A DNA stretch of 36,239 nucleotides, from assembly GCA_947461795.1 (NCBI GenBank), contig CANHMG010000012.1, positions 1 through 36,239 of the forward strand, written 5' to 3'. Origin of the DNA: Flavobacteriaceae bacterium (lineage in GTDB: Bacteria; Bacteroidota; Bacteroidia; Flavobacteriales; Flavobacteriaceae). Below the pieces are notes generated by a model. That model ran no database searches and was not told the origin of the DNA. It worked only from the letters and a program-made list of their open reading frames with translations. A program made the position numbers and the translations under genes. Positions 30,006 to 36,239 of this stretch are shown here, one piece after another (positions within the stretch are counted from its first letter, which is position 1; every line of letters starts with the position of its first letter).

Positions 30006-32858
30006 CTACTTACTCAAATACATTTTTCGTCTGCTATACAATTCATAAAACTGATCATCCTTTAAATCATCAATAAATAAGATGCTTTCGCCAGTCGATT
30101 TCATTTCTGGCCCAAGGGCTTTGTTTACATTGTGAAATTTACTAAACGAAAACACTGGTTGTTTTATCGCGTAGCCTTTTAACTGTGGATTAAAAGTAAA
30201 ATCGGTTACTTTATTGACACCCAACATGACTTTTGTCGCATAATTTACATACGGTTCTCCATAGGCTTTGGCAATGAAGGGAACCGTTCGAGACGCTCTA
30301 GGATTGGCTTCGATGATGTAAACTGTATCGTCCTTAATGGCAAATTGAATGTTGATTAAGCCTACTGTTCGCAATGCTAACGCAATTTTCTTGGTGTGAT
30401 CTTTTATTTGTTGCATGACGAATTCGCCCAAATTAAAAGGTGGTAACGTCGCATTCGAATCTCCAGAGTGAATTCCACAAGGTTCGATATGCTCCATGAT
30501 TCCGATGATGTAAACATTTTCACCATCACAAATCGCATCTGCTTCTGCCTCTATCGCGCCATCCAAATAATGATCAAGCAGCAATTTATTGCCGGGAATA
30601 TTTTTTAATAAATCAATAACGTGTTCTTCAAGTTCTTGTTTGTTGATGACGATTTTCATTCCTTGTCCACCCAACACATACGACGGGCGCACCAACAATG
30701 GAAAATCTAAAACATCTGCTAATGCACTTGCTTGATCTGCATTTTCGGCAATTCCAAATTGAGGAAATGGAATTTTTAATTCGGTCAATAACTCAGAAAA
30801 TCGTCCTCGATCTTCTGCTAAATCTAAAGCGTCAAATGAAGTTCCCAATATTTTGATTCCGTAACGATCTAATTTTTCAGCCAGTTTCAATGCAGTTTGA
30901 CCACCCAATTGAACAATCACGCCTTCTGGATTTTCATGTCGAATGATATCGTAAATGTGTTCCCAGAAAACGGGTTCGAAGTATAATTTATCTGCCGTAT
31001 CAAAATCGGTTGAAACTGTCTCCGGATTGCAATTGATCATAATGGTTTCGTAACCACATTCTTTGGCAGCCAAAACGCCATGCACGCACGAATAATCAAA
31101 CTCAATCCCTTGACCGATACGATTGGGACCAGAACCCAAGACCACTACTTTTTTCTTGTCGGTCACAATACTTTCGTTGTGAACGTATCTCTTGCCATCA
31201 GCAGTTTCAATATCAGCTTCGAAAGTCGAATAATAGTAAGGTGTTTTTGCTGTAAACTCTGCGGCACATGTATCCACTAATTTATAAACCCGTTTGACGT
31301 TTTGCTCTTCTCGTAATTTATAAACCTGACTTTCCAAACAACCTAACATGTGCGCAATTTGTCGGTCACCGTATCCTTTTTGCTTGGCTTCAAGTAAGAG
31401 TTCTTTGGGTAAGGAATCAATTTTATACTTGGATATTTCTTTTTCTATAAGGTATAATTCCTCGTATTGTTTGAGGAACCACATATCGATTTTGGTAATT
31501 TCGTGAATTCTTGATAATGGAATTCCCATTTGAATCGCATCATAAATAACGAAAACTCTGTCCCAACTTGCATTCGTAAGTTTCTCGATAATTTGTTCGT
31601 AGTTTTTATAGCTTTTCCCATCAGCTCCTAACCCATTTCGTTTAATTTCCAGCGATTGCGTTGCTTTGTGCAAGGCTTCTTGAAAGGATCTTCCGATGCC
31701 CATTACTTCTCCTACTGATTTCATTTGAATTCCCAAAGTACGATCAGCTCCTTCAAATTTATCAAAGTTCCAACGTGGGATTTTTACAATGACATAATCC
31801 AAAGTTGGTTCGAAAAGAGCCGAAGTTGATTTGGTAATTTGATTCGGTAATTCATCCAAATTATAGCCTAAAGCTAGTTTAGAAGCCACTTTAGCAATGG
31901 GATATCCTGTTGCTTTGGAAGCTAAAGCGGATGAACGCGAAACTCTAGGATTGATTTCGATAGCGACAATATCTTCTTTTTCATCAGGTGATACTGCAAA
32001 TTGAACATTACAACCTCCTGCAAAATTTCCGATAGATCGCATCATGAGAATGGCATAATCACGCATTTTTTGAAATGTAGTATCCGACAAGGTCATGGCA
32101 GGTGCCACTGTTATGGAATCTCCGGTATGAATTCCCATAGGATCCATATTTTCAATAGAACAAATGATCACCACATTATCATTTTTGTCCCGAAGCAATT
32201 CTAACTCGTATTCTTTCCAACCCATTAATGCTTTATCGATAAGCACTTCGTGAATGGGTGACGCTTCTAATCCTCGAGTTAATAATTCGTTGAAATCTTC
32301 TTTTTTATACACTACCGCTGCACCTGTTCCACCCAAAGTAAAAGAAGGGCGTATCACCAAAGGAAAACCAAATTCTTGTTCAACTTCTTTTCCTCTTAGA
32401 AAGGAAGTGACAATCTCAGCAGGTGCAGTAGGCACGCCAATTTTTTGAAGCAACTGTTTAAACTGTTCTCTATCCTCAGTAATATTGATAGCATTCACAT
32501 CGACACCAATCATCTTCACATCAAAGTCTTTCCAGATTCCTTTTTCATCTGCTTCGAGACAAAGATTTAAGGCGGTTTGACCTCCCATTGTTGGCAAAAC
32601 AGCATCAATTTGAGGATGTTCTTTAAGAATTTGAATAATCGATTTGGTGGTTAATGGCAATAAATAAACATGATCCGCCATACTTGGATCGGTCATGATG
32701 GTGGCTGGATTGGAGTTGATTAAGATGACTTCGATTCCTTCCTCACGAATGGAACGAGCCGATTGAGAACCGGCATAATCAAATTCGCAGGCTTGACCGA
32801 TTACGATGGGACCTGAACCAATAATTAGAACGGATTTGATGGAATTGTCTTTGGGCAT
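30006..32858 (-). CDS. carB: Carbamoyl-phosphate synthase large subunit
   Basis: The 950-aa enzyme makes carbamoyl phosphate from glutamine-derived ammonia, bicarbonate and two ATP for pyrimidine and arginine synthesis. Two homologous ATP-grasp halves are clear, starting VLIIGSGPIVIGQACEFDYA and VVVLGSGPNRIGQGIEFDYS. Each contains the strands EINPRVSRSSALASKATGYP or EANPRASRTVPFIAKAYGEP with catalytic Asn and Arg. The protein ends soon after GPEMKSTGE, where E. coli CarB (1073 aa) continues into the allosteric MGS-like domain. That domain is absent, so control by UMP and ornithine as in E. coli is not expected. The carA partner is not in the window. Confidence 0.97.
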   Translation of the reverse strand: MPKDNSIKSVLIIGSGPIVIGQACEFDYAGSQSARSIREEGIEVILINSNPATIMTDPSMADHVYLLPLTTKSIIQILKEHPQIDAVLPTMGGQTALNLCLEADEKGIWKDFDVKMIGVDVNAINITEDREQFKQLLQKIGVPTAPAEIVTSFLRGKEVEQEFGFPLVIRPSFTLGGTGAAVVYKKEDFNELLTRGLEASPIHEVLIDKALMGWKEYELELLRDKNDNVVIICSIENMDPMGIHTGDSITVAPAMTLSDTTFQKMRDYAILMMRSIGNFAGGCNVQFAVSPDEKEDIVAIEINPRVSRSSALASKATGYPIAKVASKLALGYNLDELPNQITKSTSALFEPTLDYVIVKIPRWNFDKFEGADRTLGIQMKSVGEVMGIGRSFQEALHKATQSLEIKRNGLGADGKSYKNYEQIIEKLTNASWDRVFVIYDAIQMGIPLSRIHEITKIDMWFLKQYEELYLIEKEISKYKIDSLPKELLLEAKQKGYGDRQIAHMLGCLESQVYKLREEQNVKRVYKLVDTCAAEFTAKTPYYYSTFEADIETADGKRYVHNESIVTDKKKVVVLGSGPNRIGQGIEFDYSCVHGVLAAKECGYETIMINCNPETVSTDFDTADKLYFEPVFWEHIYDIIRHENPEGVIVQLGGQTALKLAEKLDRYGIKILGTSFDALDLAEDRGRFSELLTELKIPFPQFGIAENADQASALADVLDFPLLVRPSYVLGGQGMKIVINKQELEEHVIDLLKNIPGNKLLLDHYLDGAIEAEADAICDGENVYIIGIMEHIEPCGIHSGDSNATLPPFNLGEFVMQQIKDHTKKIALALRTVGLINIQFAIKDDTVYIIEANPRASRTVPFIAKAYGEPYVNYATKVMLGVNKVTDFTFNPQLKGYAIKQPVFSFSKFHNVNKALGPEMKSTGESILFIDDLKDDQFYELYSRRKMYLSK

Positions 32859-32933
32859 TTGTAGTTAGTTGTTTTTTAGTTTGTAAGACTGCCAGATTTT
32901 AAGACTGTAAGATCGTTGTTGTGTGTTGGATGC

Positions 32934-33005
32934 ACTAGCCCCGATAGAGCCGATATCCTTTGTGAGGCACGAACAAAGATAAAGGCGAAAGCGGGAAACG
33001 GCTCC
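32934..33005 (-). repeat. Dispersed flavobacterial intergenic repeat, copy B (short form)
   Basis: Read on the minus strand it runs from GGAGCCGTTTCCCGCTTTCG to CGGGGCTAGT, with an imperfect inner hairpin (ATCTTTGT / ACAAAGGAT). It lies between the rpmH terminator and carB, in the opposite orientation to copy A. Its core includes TATCTTTG (32974-32981), which could act as a -7 element for carB. Confidence 0.5.
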
Positions 33006-33031
33006 TAAAAAATTTAATGACAAGATATAAA

Positions 33032-33064
33032 AAAAGGCGTTACTAAAAATAGCAACGCCTTTAT
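33032..33064 (-). terminator. Terminator of rpmH
   Basis: On the minus strand AAAGGCGTTGCTA-ttttt-AGTAACGCCTTT forms a strong hairpin followed by a T run, 19 bases past the rpmH stop. Confidence 0.9.
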
Positions 33065-33082
33065 TTTGATTTATACAAATCA

Positions 33083-33244
33083 TTATTTTTTGTGTCTTGG
33101 TTCGCAAGAAACCGTTAACTTGTGTCTTCCTTTCGCTCTACGACGCGCTAGCACTTTTCTTCCATTTGCTGAAGCCATTCTGTCCATAAATCCGTGCTTA
33201 TTTCTTCTTTTTCTTTTCGATGGTTGAAACGTTCTTTTGCTCAT
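33083..33244 (-). CDS. rpmH: 50S ribosomal protein L34
   Basis: This 53-aa gene is too short for the ORF track. Its protein starts [19 protein letters not shown] and continues with [21 protein letters not shown], the nearly universal L34 signature, plus a short tail [14 protein letters not shown]34 is a small basic protein of the large ribosomal subunit. The gene has a near-ideal promoter (TTG-N19-TATATTTG) and a strong terminator, so it is a single transcription unit here. No rnpA or dnaA is visible beside it. The overlapping track ORF 33198..33419 is a frame shadow. Confidence 0.97.
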   Translation of the reverse strand: MSKRTFQPSKRKRRNKHGFMDRMASANGRKVLARRRAKGRHKLTVSCEPRHKK

Positions 33245-33316
33245 TGCTTTGTATCTTTAAAATCTGATTTAATTTGTGGTGATCGTTTTGGCAATTAGTA
33301 TTTCCAAAACCGAGTG

Positions 33317-33346
33317 CAAATATACAAAGTCTTTTTTTTCTGGCAA
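33317..33346 (-). promoter_or_regulatory. Promoter of rpmH
   Basis: On the minus strand TTG at 33346-33344, 19 bases, then TATATTTG at 33324-33317. This is the best match in the window to the Bacteroidota consensus. Confidence 0.8.
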
Positions 33347-33380
33347 GTAGTTTTATAAAAATATTTTCAAATCCTTTTAC

Positions 33381-33388
33381 TATCTTTG
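33381..33388 (+). promoter_or_regulatory. Promoter -7 element of the TPR membrane protein gene
   Basis: TATCTTTG lies 22 bases before the ATG at 33411, divergent from the rpmH promoter. No TTG -33 box is seen at the normal spacing. Confidence 0.5.
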
Positions 33389-33410
33389 CGCACTTATAAA
33401 TAACTACATT

Positions 33411-33926
33411 ATGTTTCATAGAATTATAAAATTAATATTCGCCGGATTGATTATCATTACTGGTGTTTGGCAGATGACAGAAGGATATATTGGAAATGGA
33501 ATTTTCCTAATTATTTTGTCTGCACTACCTATTTTCCTGTATTATAAAAATGAATTTATTCTATTAGCGTTTCTTAGATTGCGAAAACAAGATTTTCCAG
33601 GAGCTCAAAAATGGCTAGCGTACATAAAAAACCCAGAAACAGCTTTAGTGAGAAAACAACAAGGCTATTATAATTACTTGCATGGAATCATGTTATCACA
33701 AACCAATTTGATTCAAGCAGAGAAATATTTTAAGAAAGCAATCGAATTAGGACTGAACATGGATATGGATTTGGCCGTTGCTAAACTTAACCTAGCCGGA
33801 GTAGCAATGACACGAAGAAGAAAATTAGAAGCTACGAATCTTTTGAATGAAGCCAAAAAATTAGACAAACAAAACATGCTTAAAGAGCAAATCACGATGA
33901 TGAAAGAGCAGATGAAAAAGATTTAA
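33411..33926 (+). CDS. Membrane protein with TPR-like C-terminal half
   Basis: The 171-aa protein has two N-terminal transmembrane segments (about 6-24, IIKLIFAGLIIITGVWQM, and about 28-46, GNGIFLIILSALPIFLYY). The rest is a cytosolic helical part with TPR-like features: GYYNYLHGIMLSQTNLIQAEKYFKKAIELGL, then AVAKLNLAGVAMTRRRKLEATNLLNEAKKLD. TPRs usually mediate protein-protein contacts. No enzyme motif is visible and I do not recognise a named family. It is a single gene between a divergent rpmH promoter and a strong downstream hairpin. Confidence 0.78.
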   Translation: MFHRIIKLIFAGLIIITGVWQMTEGYIGNGIFLIILSALPIFLYYKNEFILLAFLRLRKQDFPGAQKWLAYIKNPETALVRKQQGYYNYLHGIMLSQTNLIQAEKYFKKAIELGLNMDMDLAVAKLNLAGVAMTRRRKLEATNLLNEAKKLDKQNMLKEQITMMKEQMKKI

Positions 33927-33965
33927 AGCAAGTAAAAAACCATTACGGAAATTTGATTTACAAAC

Positions 33966-34012
33966 AAGTTTTCAACAAGTTATTAAAAATAATTTGTTGA
34001 AAACTTTTTTTT
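33966..34012 (+). terminator. Terminator of the TPR membrane protein gene
   Basis: AAGTTTTCAACAA-g-TTA pairs with TAA-t-TTGTTGAAAACTT and ends in a run of T. Confidence 0.85.
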
Positions 34013-34063
34013 AACATTATTTATTGTTCATTTGCTTCACTATTAATCAAAAATTCCCAAATT

Positions 34064-34768
34064 ATGAGATTAATTATACCTACACTATTATGTATATTTT
34101 ATTTTCAGACTTCCCGAAGTCAAGTGAAAGAAAGCTCTTTCACTGATGCTATAAAAAACAATATCAAAAAATATAACGCCCAAACTGACAAAGAGTTTGA
34201 AAAAGGCGATATAGAAAAAGGCAATGCCTTATTTGATTCTTTAGTTCAAAACCACCTTGTCGGGACTCACTTTGAAGATTATACTTTTAAAAGTGTCAAC
34301 AGTCGTAAAGTAAAACTGAGTAAAATAAATAAGCCTGTATTTATTATTACGTATGCTTCTTGGTGCCTCAACAATAAAGGAGAAATTCCCGCAATTAATA
34401 AACTAGCTCTTAAATACGAAGATGACATACAATTTATTGTTGTTTTTTGGGATATAAAAAGCGATGCTAAAAAAATGGCACATCAATTTAGTAATCAAAT
34501 CAAAGTTTGTTATGCTAATGAATCGTATAGAAATGACGAATCTGTTGTAGCGACTTTAAAACATTCATTAGGATTTCCAACATCTTTCTTTTTGAATGAA
34601 GAATTAGAAGTAGTTGACATCAAAAGAGGTGGTGTTCCAATTCCACCAAGAACTGCTTTCAAAAAAGCTCTTGACATGAATTTTGCAGTATTTGATGAAA
34701 GAATGGTAAGTTTCTTAAACAAAAAAGACAACTATCAAGAACAACAATTGGCTTCAACATCTGATTAA
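34064..34768 (+). CDS. Thioredoxin-like (TlpA-type) exported protein with incomplete active site
   Basis: The 234-aa protein has a signal-like N-terminus (IIPTLLCIFYFQTSRSQ) and a TlpA/AhpC-like thioredoxin domain at about 64-205: VGTHFEDYTFKSVNSRKVKL, PVFIITYASWCLNNKGEIPAI, and the cis-Pro loop GFPTSFF near 170. A canonical member would read WCxxC; here it is W-C-L-N-N, with Cys101 and no second Cys. Disulfide exchange by the usual two-Cys mechanism is therefore unlikely; a one-Cys or binding role is possible. The tail beyond 205 is polar. It is a single gene between two hairpin terminators. Confidence 0.82.
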   Translation: MRLIIPTLLCIFYFQTSRSQVKESSFTDAIKNNIKKYNAQTDKEFEKGDIEKGNALFDSLVQNHLVGTHFEDYTFKSVNSRKVKLSKINKPVFIITYASWCLNNKGEIPAINKLALKYEDDIQFIVVFWDIKSDAKKMAHQFSNQIKVCYANESYRNDESVVATLKHSLGFPTSFFLNEELEVVDIKRGGVPIPPRTAFKKALDMNFAVFDERMVSFLNKKDNYQEQQLASTSD

Positions 34769-34770
34769 TA

Positions 34771-34797
34771 AAAAAAGCGCTTTAAAGCGCTTTTTTT
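34771..34797. terminator. Bidirectional terminator
   Basis: The palindrome AAAAAAGCGCTTTAAAGCGCTTTTTT lies between the convergent thioredoxin-like and transglycosylase genes. Confidence 0.85.
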
Positions 34798-34798
34798 A

Positions 34799-35692
34799 TT
34801 AATATCCACTTAATGGAATTTCAATTTCGTAAGTTTTTTTGTTTTGATTTAATAATTTTTTATCCCGCAACCACGGATTATGAATTTTTAAAATCTTATA
34901 ATTAATTCCTTGAGATTTTGCGAAGGAAGCCAAATCAGGAATTGAAGTATCTATTGTAATTATTTTAGAAGGAAGATTAACATACATTTCACTAACATCT
35001 ACAGTAAAACCAAATTTTACAGGATCCTTCATTATTTCCTTTAAGGCTAGTATTCTAAATACATAACGAGAGGTTTCATCATTTAATAGCAAATCATAAT
35101 AACTATCCACTTGTTGCATTTCGATTTGTTTCGTAACTCCAGTCATACCTCCGTTATAAGAAGCTGCCGCTAAGGTCCAATTTCCGAATTTTGCTTTAGC
35201 TTCTAATAAATATTTACATGCAGCTTCAGTAGATTTTTCTAAATGATAGCGTTCATCCACCATATCATTTACTTCCATGCCTTTTTCTTTGGCTGTTAAC
35301 GGCATAAATTGCCAAACACCTCTAGCACCAGCGGGAGAAACAGCATTTGCTAAACCACTTTCGATGACAGCCAGATATTTAAAATCATCTGGAACACCAT
35401 ATTTTTTTAATATAGGTTCAATAATTGGAAAAGCACGATTCGCTCTCTTGATGATCAATAAAGTGGTAGCATCCAAGTTGGCATTGATTAGCAATTCCCG
35501 ATCTAGCCTTTCTCTAACATCCGTAATTTGCAATGGTGTTGATTCTCCAGCAAAATCAATACTCACAGGGAAAAATTGAGAAGTTCCTTCTTTGGTGATT
35601 TTATTTTTGTTTTCTGTTGATATTCCATAAATAAATGCACCGCTAATCATTACTATCGTTCCTATTAGCGTTGTTTTCTTAATCCAGTTCAT
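34799..35692 (-). CDS. Lytic transglycosylase, SLT domain (MltD-like)
   Basis: The 297-aa envelope protein has an N-terminal hydrophobic segment (TTLIGTIVMISGAFIYGIS). The SLT domain lies at about 85-225: YGVPDDFKYLAVIESGL with the catalytic Glu near 111, SPAGARGVWQFMPLTAKEKG, then NWTLAAASYNGGMTG. These enzymes cleave peptidoglycan strands to form 1,6-anhydromuramic ends. The C-terminal part (FAKSQGINYKILKIHNPWL) looks like a divergent LysM module, as in MltD. It is a single gene with a shared terminator. Confidence 0.92.
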   Translation of the reverse strand: MNWIKKTTLIGTIVMISGAFIYGISTENKNKITKEGTSQFFPVSIDFAGESTPLQITDVRERLDRELLINANLDATTLLIIKRANRAFPIIEPILKKYGVPDDFKYLAVIESGLANAVSPAGARGVWQFMPLTAKEKGMEVNDMVDERYHLEKSTEAACKYLLEAKAKFGNWTLAAASYNGGMTGVTKQIEMQQVDSYYDLLLNDETSRYVFRILALKEIMKDPVKFGFTVDVSEMYVNLPSKIITIDTSIPDLASFAKSQGINYKILKIHNPWLRDKKLLNQNKKTYEIEIPLSGY

Positions 35693-35735
35693 TTGACATT
35701 AGTTTAGATGGGTAAATTTACACTATTTAGCCTAT

Positions 35736-36239
35736 TTAAGGATATTGATTTAATATAATTTTAGGTAAATTATCATTAAGCCAACGGTATTTACTGAGAA
35801 TCATGATATGAGTTCCTCCTTTTACAACGATACAATTTTGAATGTTTTTGATTGGAAAAACTTCATCAGCATCTCCATGAATATGAATTACGCGGTTATC
35901 GGGTTTCGTTCTATCCCAAAGAATCATTTGCTCAATAGCCCATTCTAAATAAGTTTTATCACGTACCGATAAAAATTTTTCGTATAATTTTAATCGTTGT
36001 TGTACCATCGTTCCAAATGAAAAATTTTTTAGTATTTCAATATTTTGAAATAACGAGGTTGGCACTAATTTATAGGCTTTAGTCGATTTTATAATCTTCA
36101 TTCGCAAGGGAACTTCCAAATTGGTTTTTACACTTGAAATGATGATTAATTTTTGCAATTTTAGAAACGCTGCCATTTCTTGAACCAAAACTCCACCAAA
36201 AGAAACACCAATTAATACCGCTTCATCATGGATGACGAA
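35736..36239 (-). CDS. Alpha/beta hydrolase (5' end missing)
   Basis: The frame stays open to the right edge, so the track start at 36188 (a TTG inside the fold) is not real and 17 more codons belong to it. The visible part, 167 residues, starts FVIHDEAVLIGVSFGGVLVQ. This holds the nucleophile elbow G-V-S-F-G-G with the catalytic Ser. The likely acid is the Asp in HIHGDADEVFP and the likely base the His in GGTHIMIL near the C-terminus. This is a complete Ser-Asp-His triad, so the enzyme is probably active. The substrate cannot be told. The N-terminal strands lie beyond the window. Confidence 0.88.
   Translation of the reverse strand, partial: FVIHDEAVLIGVSFGGVLVQEMAAFLKLQKLIIISSVKTNLEVPLRMKIIKSTKAYKLVPTSLFQNIEILKNFSFGTMVQQRLKLYEKFLSVRDKTYLEWAIEQMILWDRTKPDNRVIHIHGDADEVFPIKNIQNCIVVKGGTHIMILSKYRWLNDNLPKIILNQYP

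Noticed and set aside
32865-33107. Minus-strand 80-aa ORF between rpmH and carB
   Set aside because: It runs through the rpmH end, a terminator hairpin and an intergenic repeat, and has no protein-like features.
33198-33419. Minus-strand 73-aa ORF
   Set aside because: It overlaps rpmH in another frame and covers the rpmH promoter.

Overview
The window looks like chromosome of a Bacteroidota bacterium, most likely family Flavobacteriaceae (Flavobacterium-like). The DNA is AT-rich. Many genes are preceded by TAnnTTTG elements, the -7 box of Bacteroidota housekeeping promoters, and clear Shine-Dalgarno sequences are lacking. Three genes encode proteins ending in type IX secretion (T9SS) sorting domains, SprB-type repeats occur, and CarB is a short 950-residue form. 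No rRNA, tRNA, CRISPR array, intact insertion sequence or prophage was seen.

Layout. (1) 1-1005: 5' part of a surface protein gene (pentapeptide repeats, then SprB-like domains) running off the left edge; it is absent from the ORF track. (2) 1018-1823: no intact gene, but traces of a possible decayed one. (3) 1824-3965: ECF sigma factor, membrane anti-sigma-like protein and two DUF4252 proteins. (4) 4177-5634: S41 peptidase lipoprotein. (5) 5687-11886: a cobalamin (B12) uptake locus. A cobalamin riboswitch leads a BtuB-like TonB receptor and a BtuG-like beta-propeller lipoprotein on the minus strand; a BtuF-BtuC-BtuD-like ABC transporter runs divergently from a back-to-back promoter. (6) 12036-16199: a methyltransferase with two winged-helix-like domains, trmL, an RluE-like pseudouridine synthase and rmuC.

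(7) 16369-26092 is the most unusual part: two dihaem c-type cytochrome lipoproteins interleaved with three large T9SS-secreted CRTAC-like proteins, in the order cytochrome - CRTAC - CRTAC - cytochrome - CRTAC. Each CRTAC protein has one or two N-terminal beta-rich domains, seven Ca-binding-type FG-GAP motifs, an ASPIC/UnbV domain and a sorting tail. (8) 26431-28711: a divergent four-gene cluster (DUF5777 beta-barrel and OB-fold protein leftwards; monohaem cytochrome lipoprotein and YceI protein rightwards). Together these regions place three c-type cytochromes within about 12 kb and may form a cell-surface redox system; that is inference.

(9) 28742-36239: Kir-type potassium channel, carB flanked by two oppositely oriented copies of what I take to be a dispersed flavobacterial intergenic repeat, rpmH (too short for the ORF track), a TPR membrane protein, a thioredoxin-like protein lacking the second active-site cysteine, a lytic transglycosylase, and an alpha/beta hydrolase running off the right edge.
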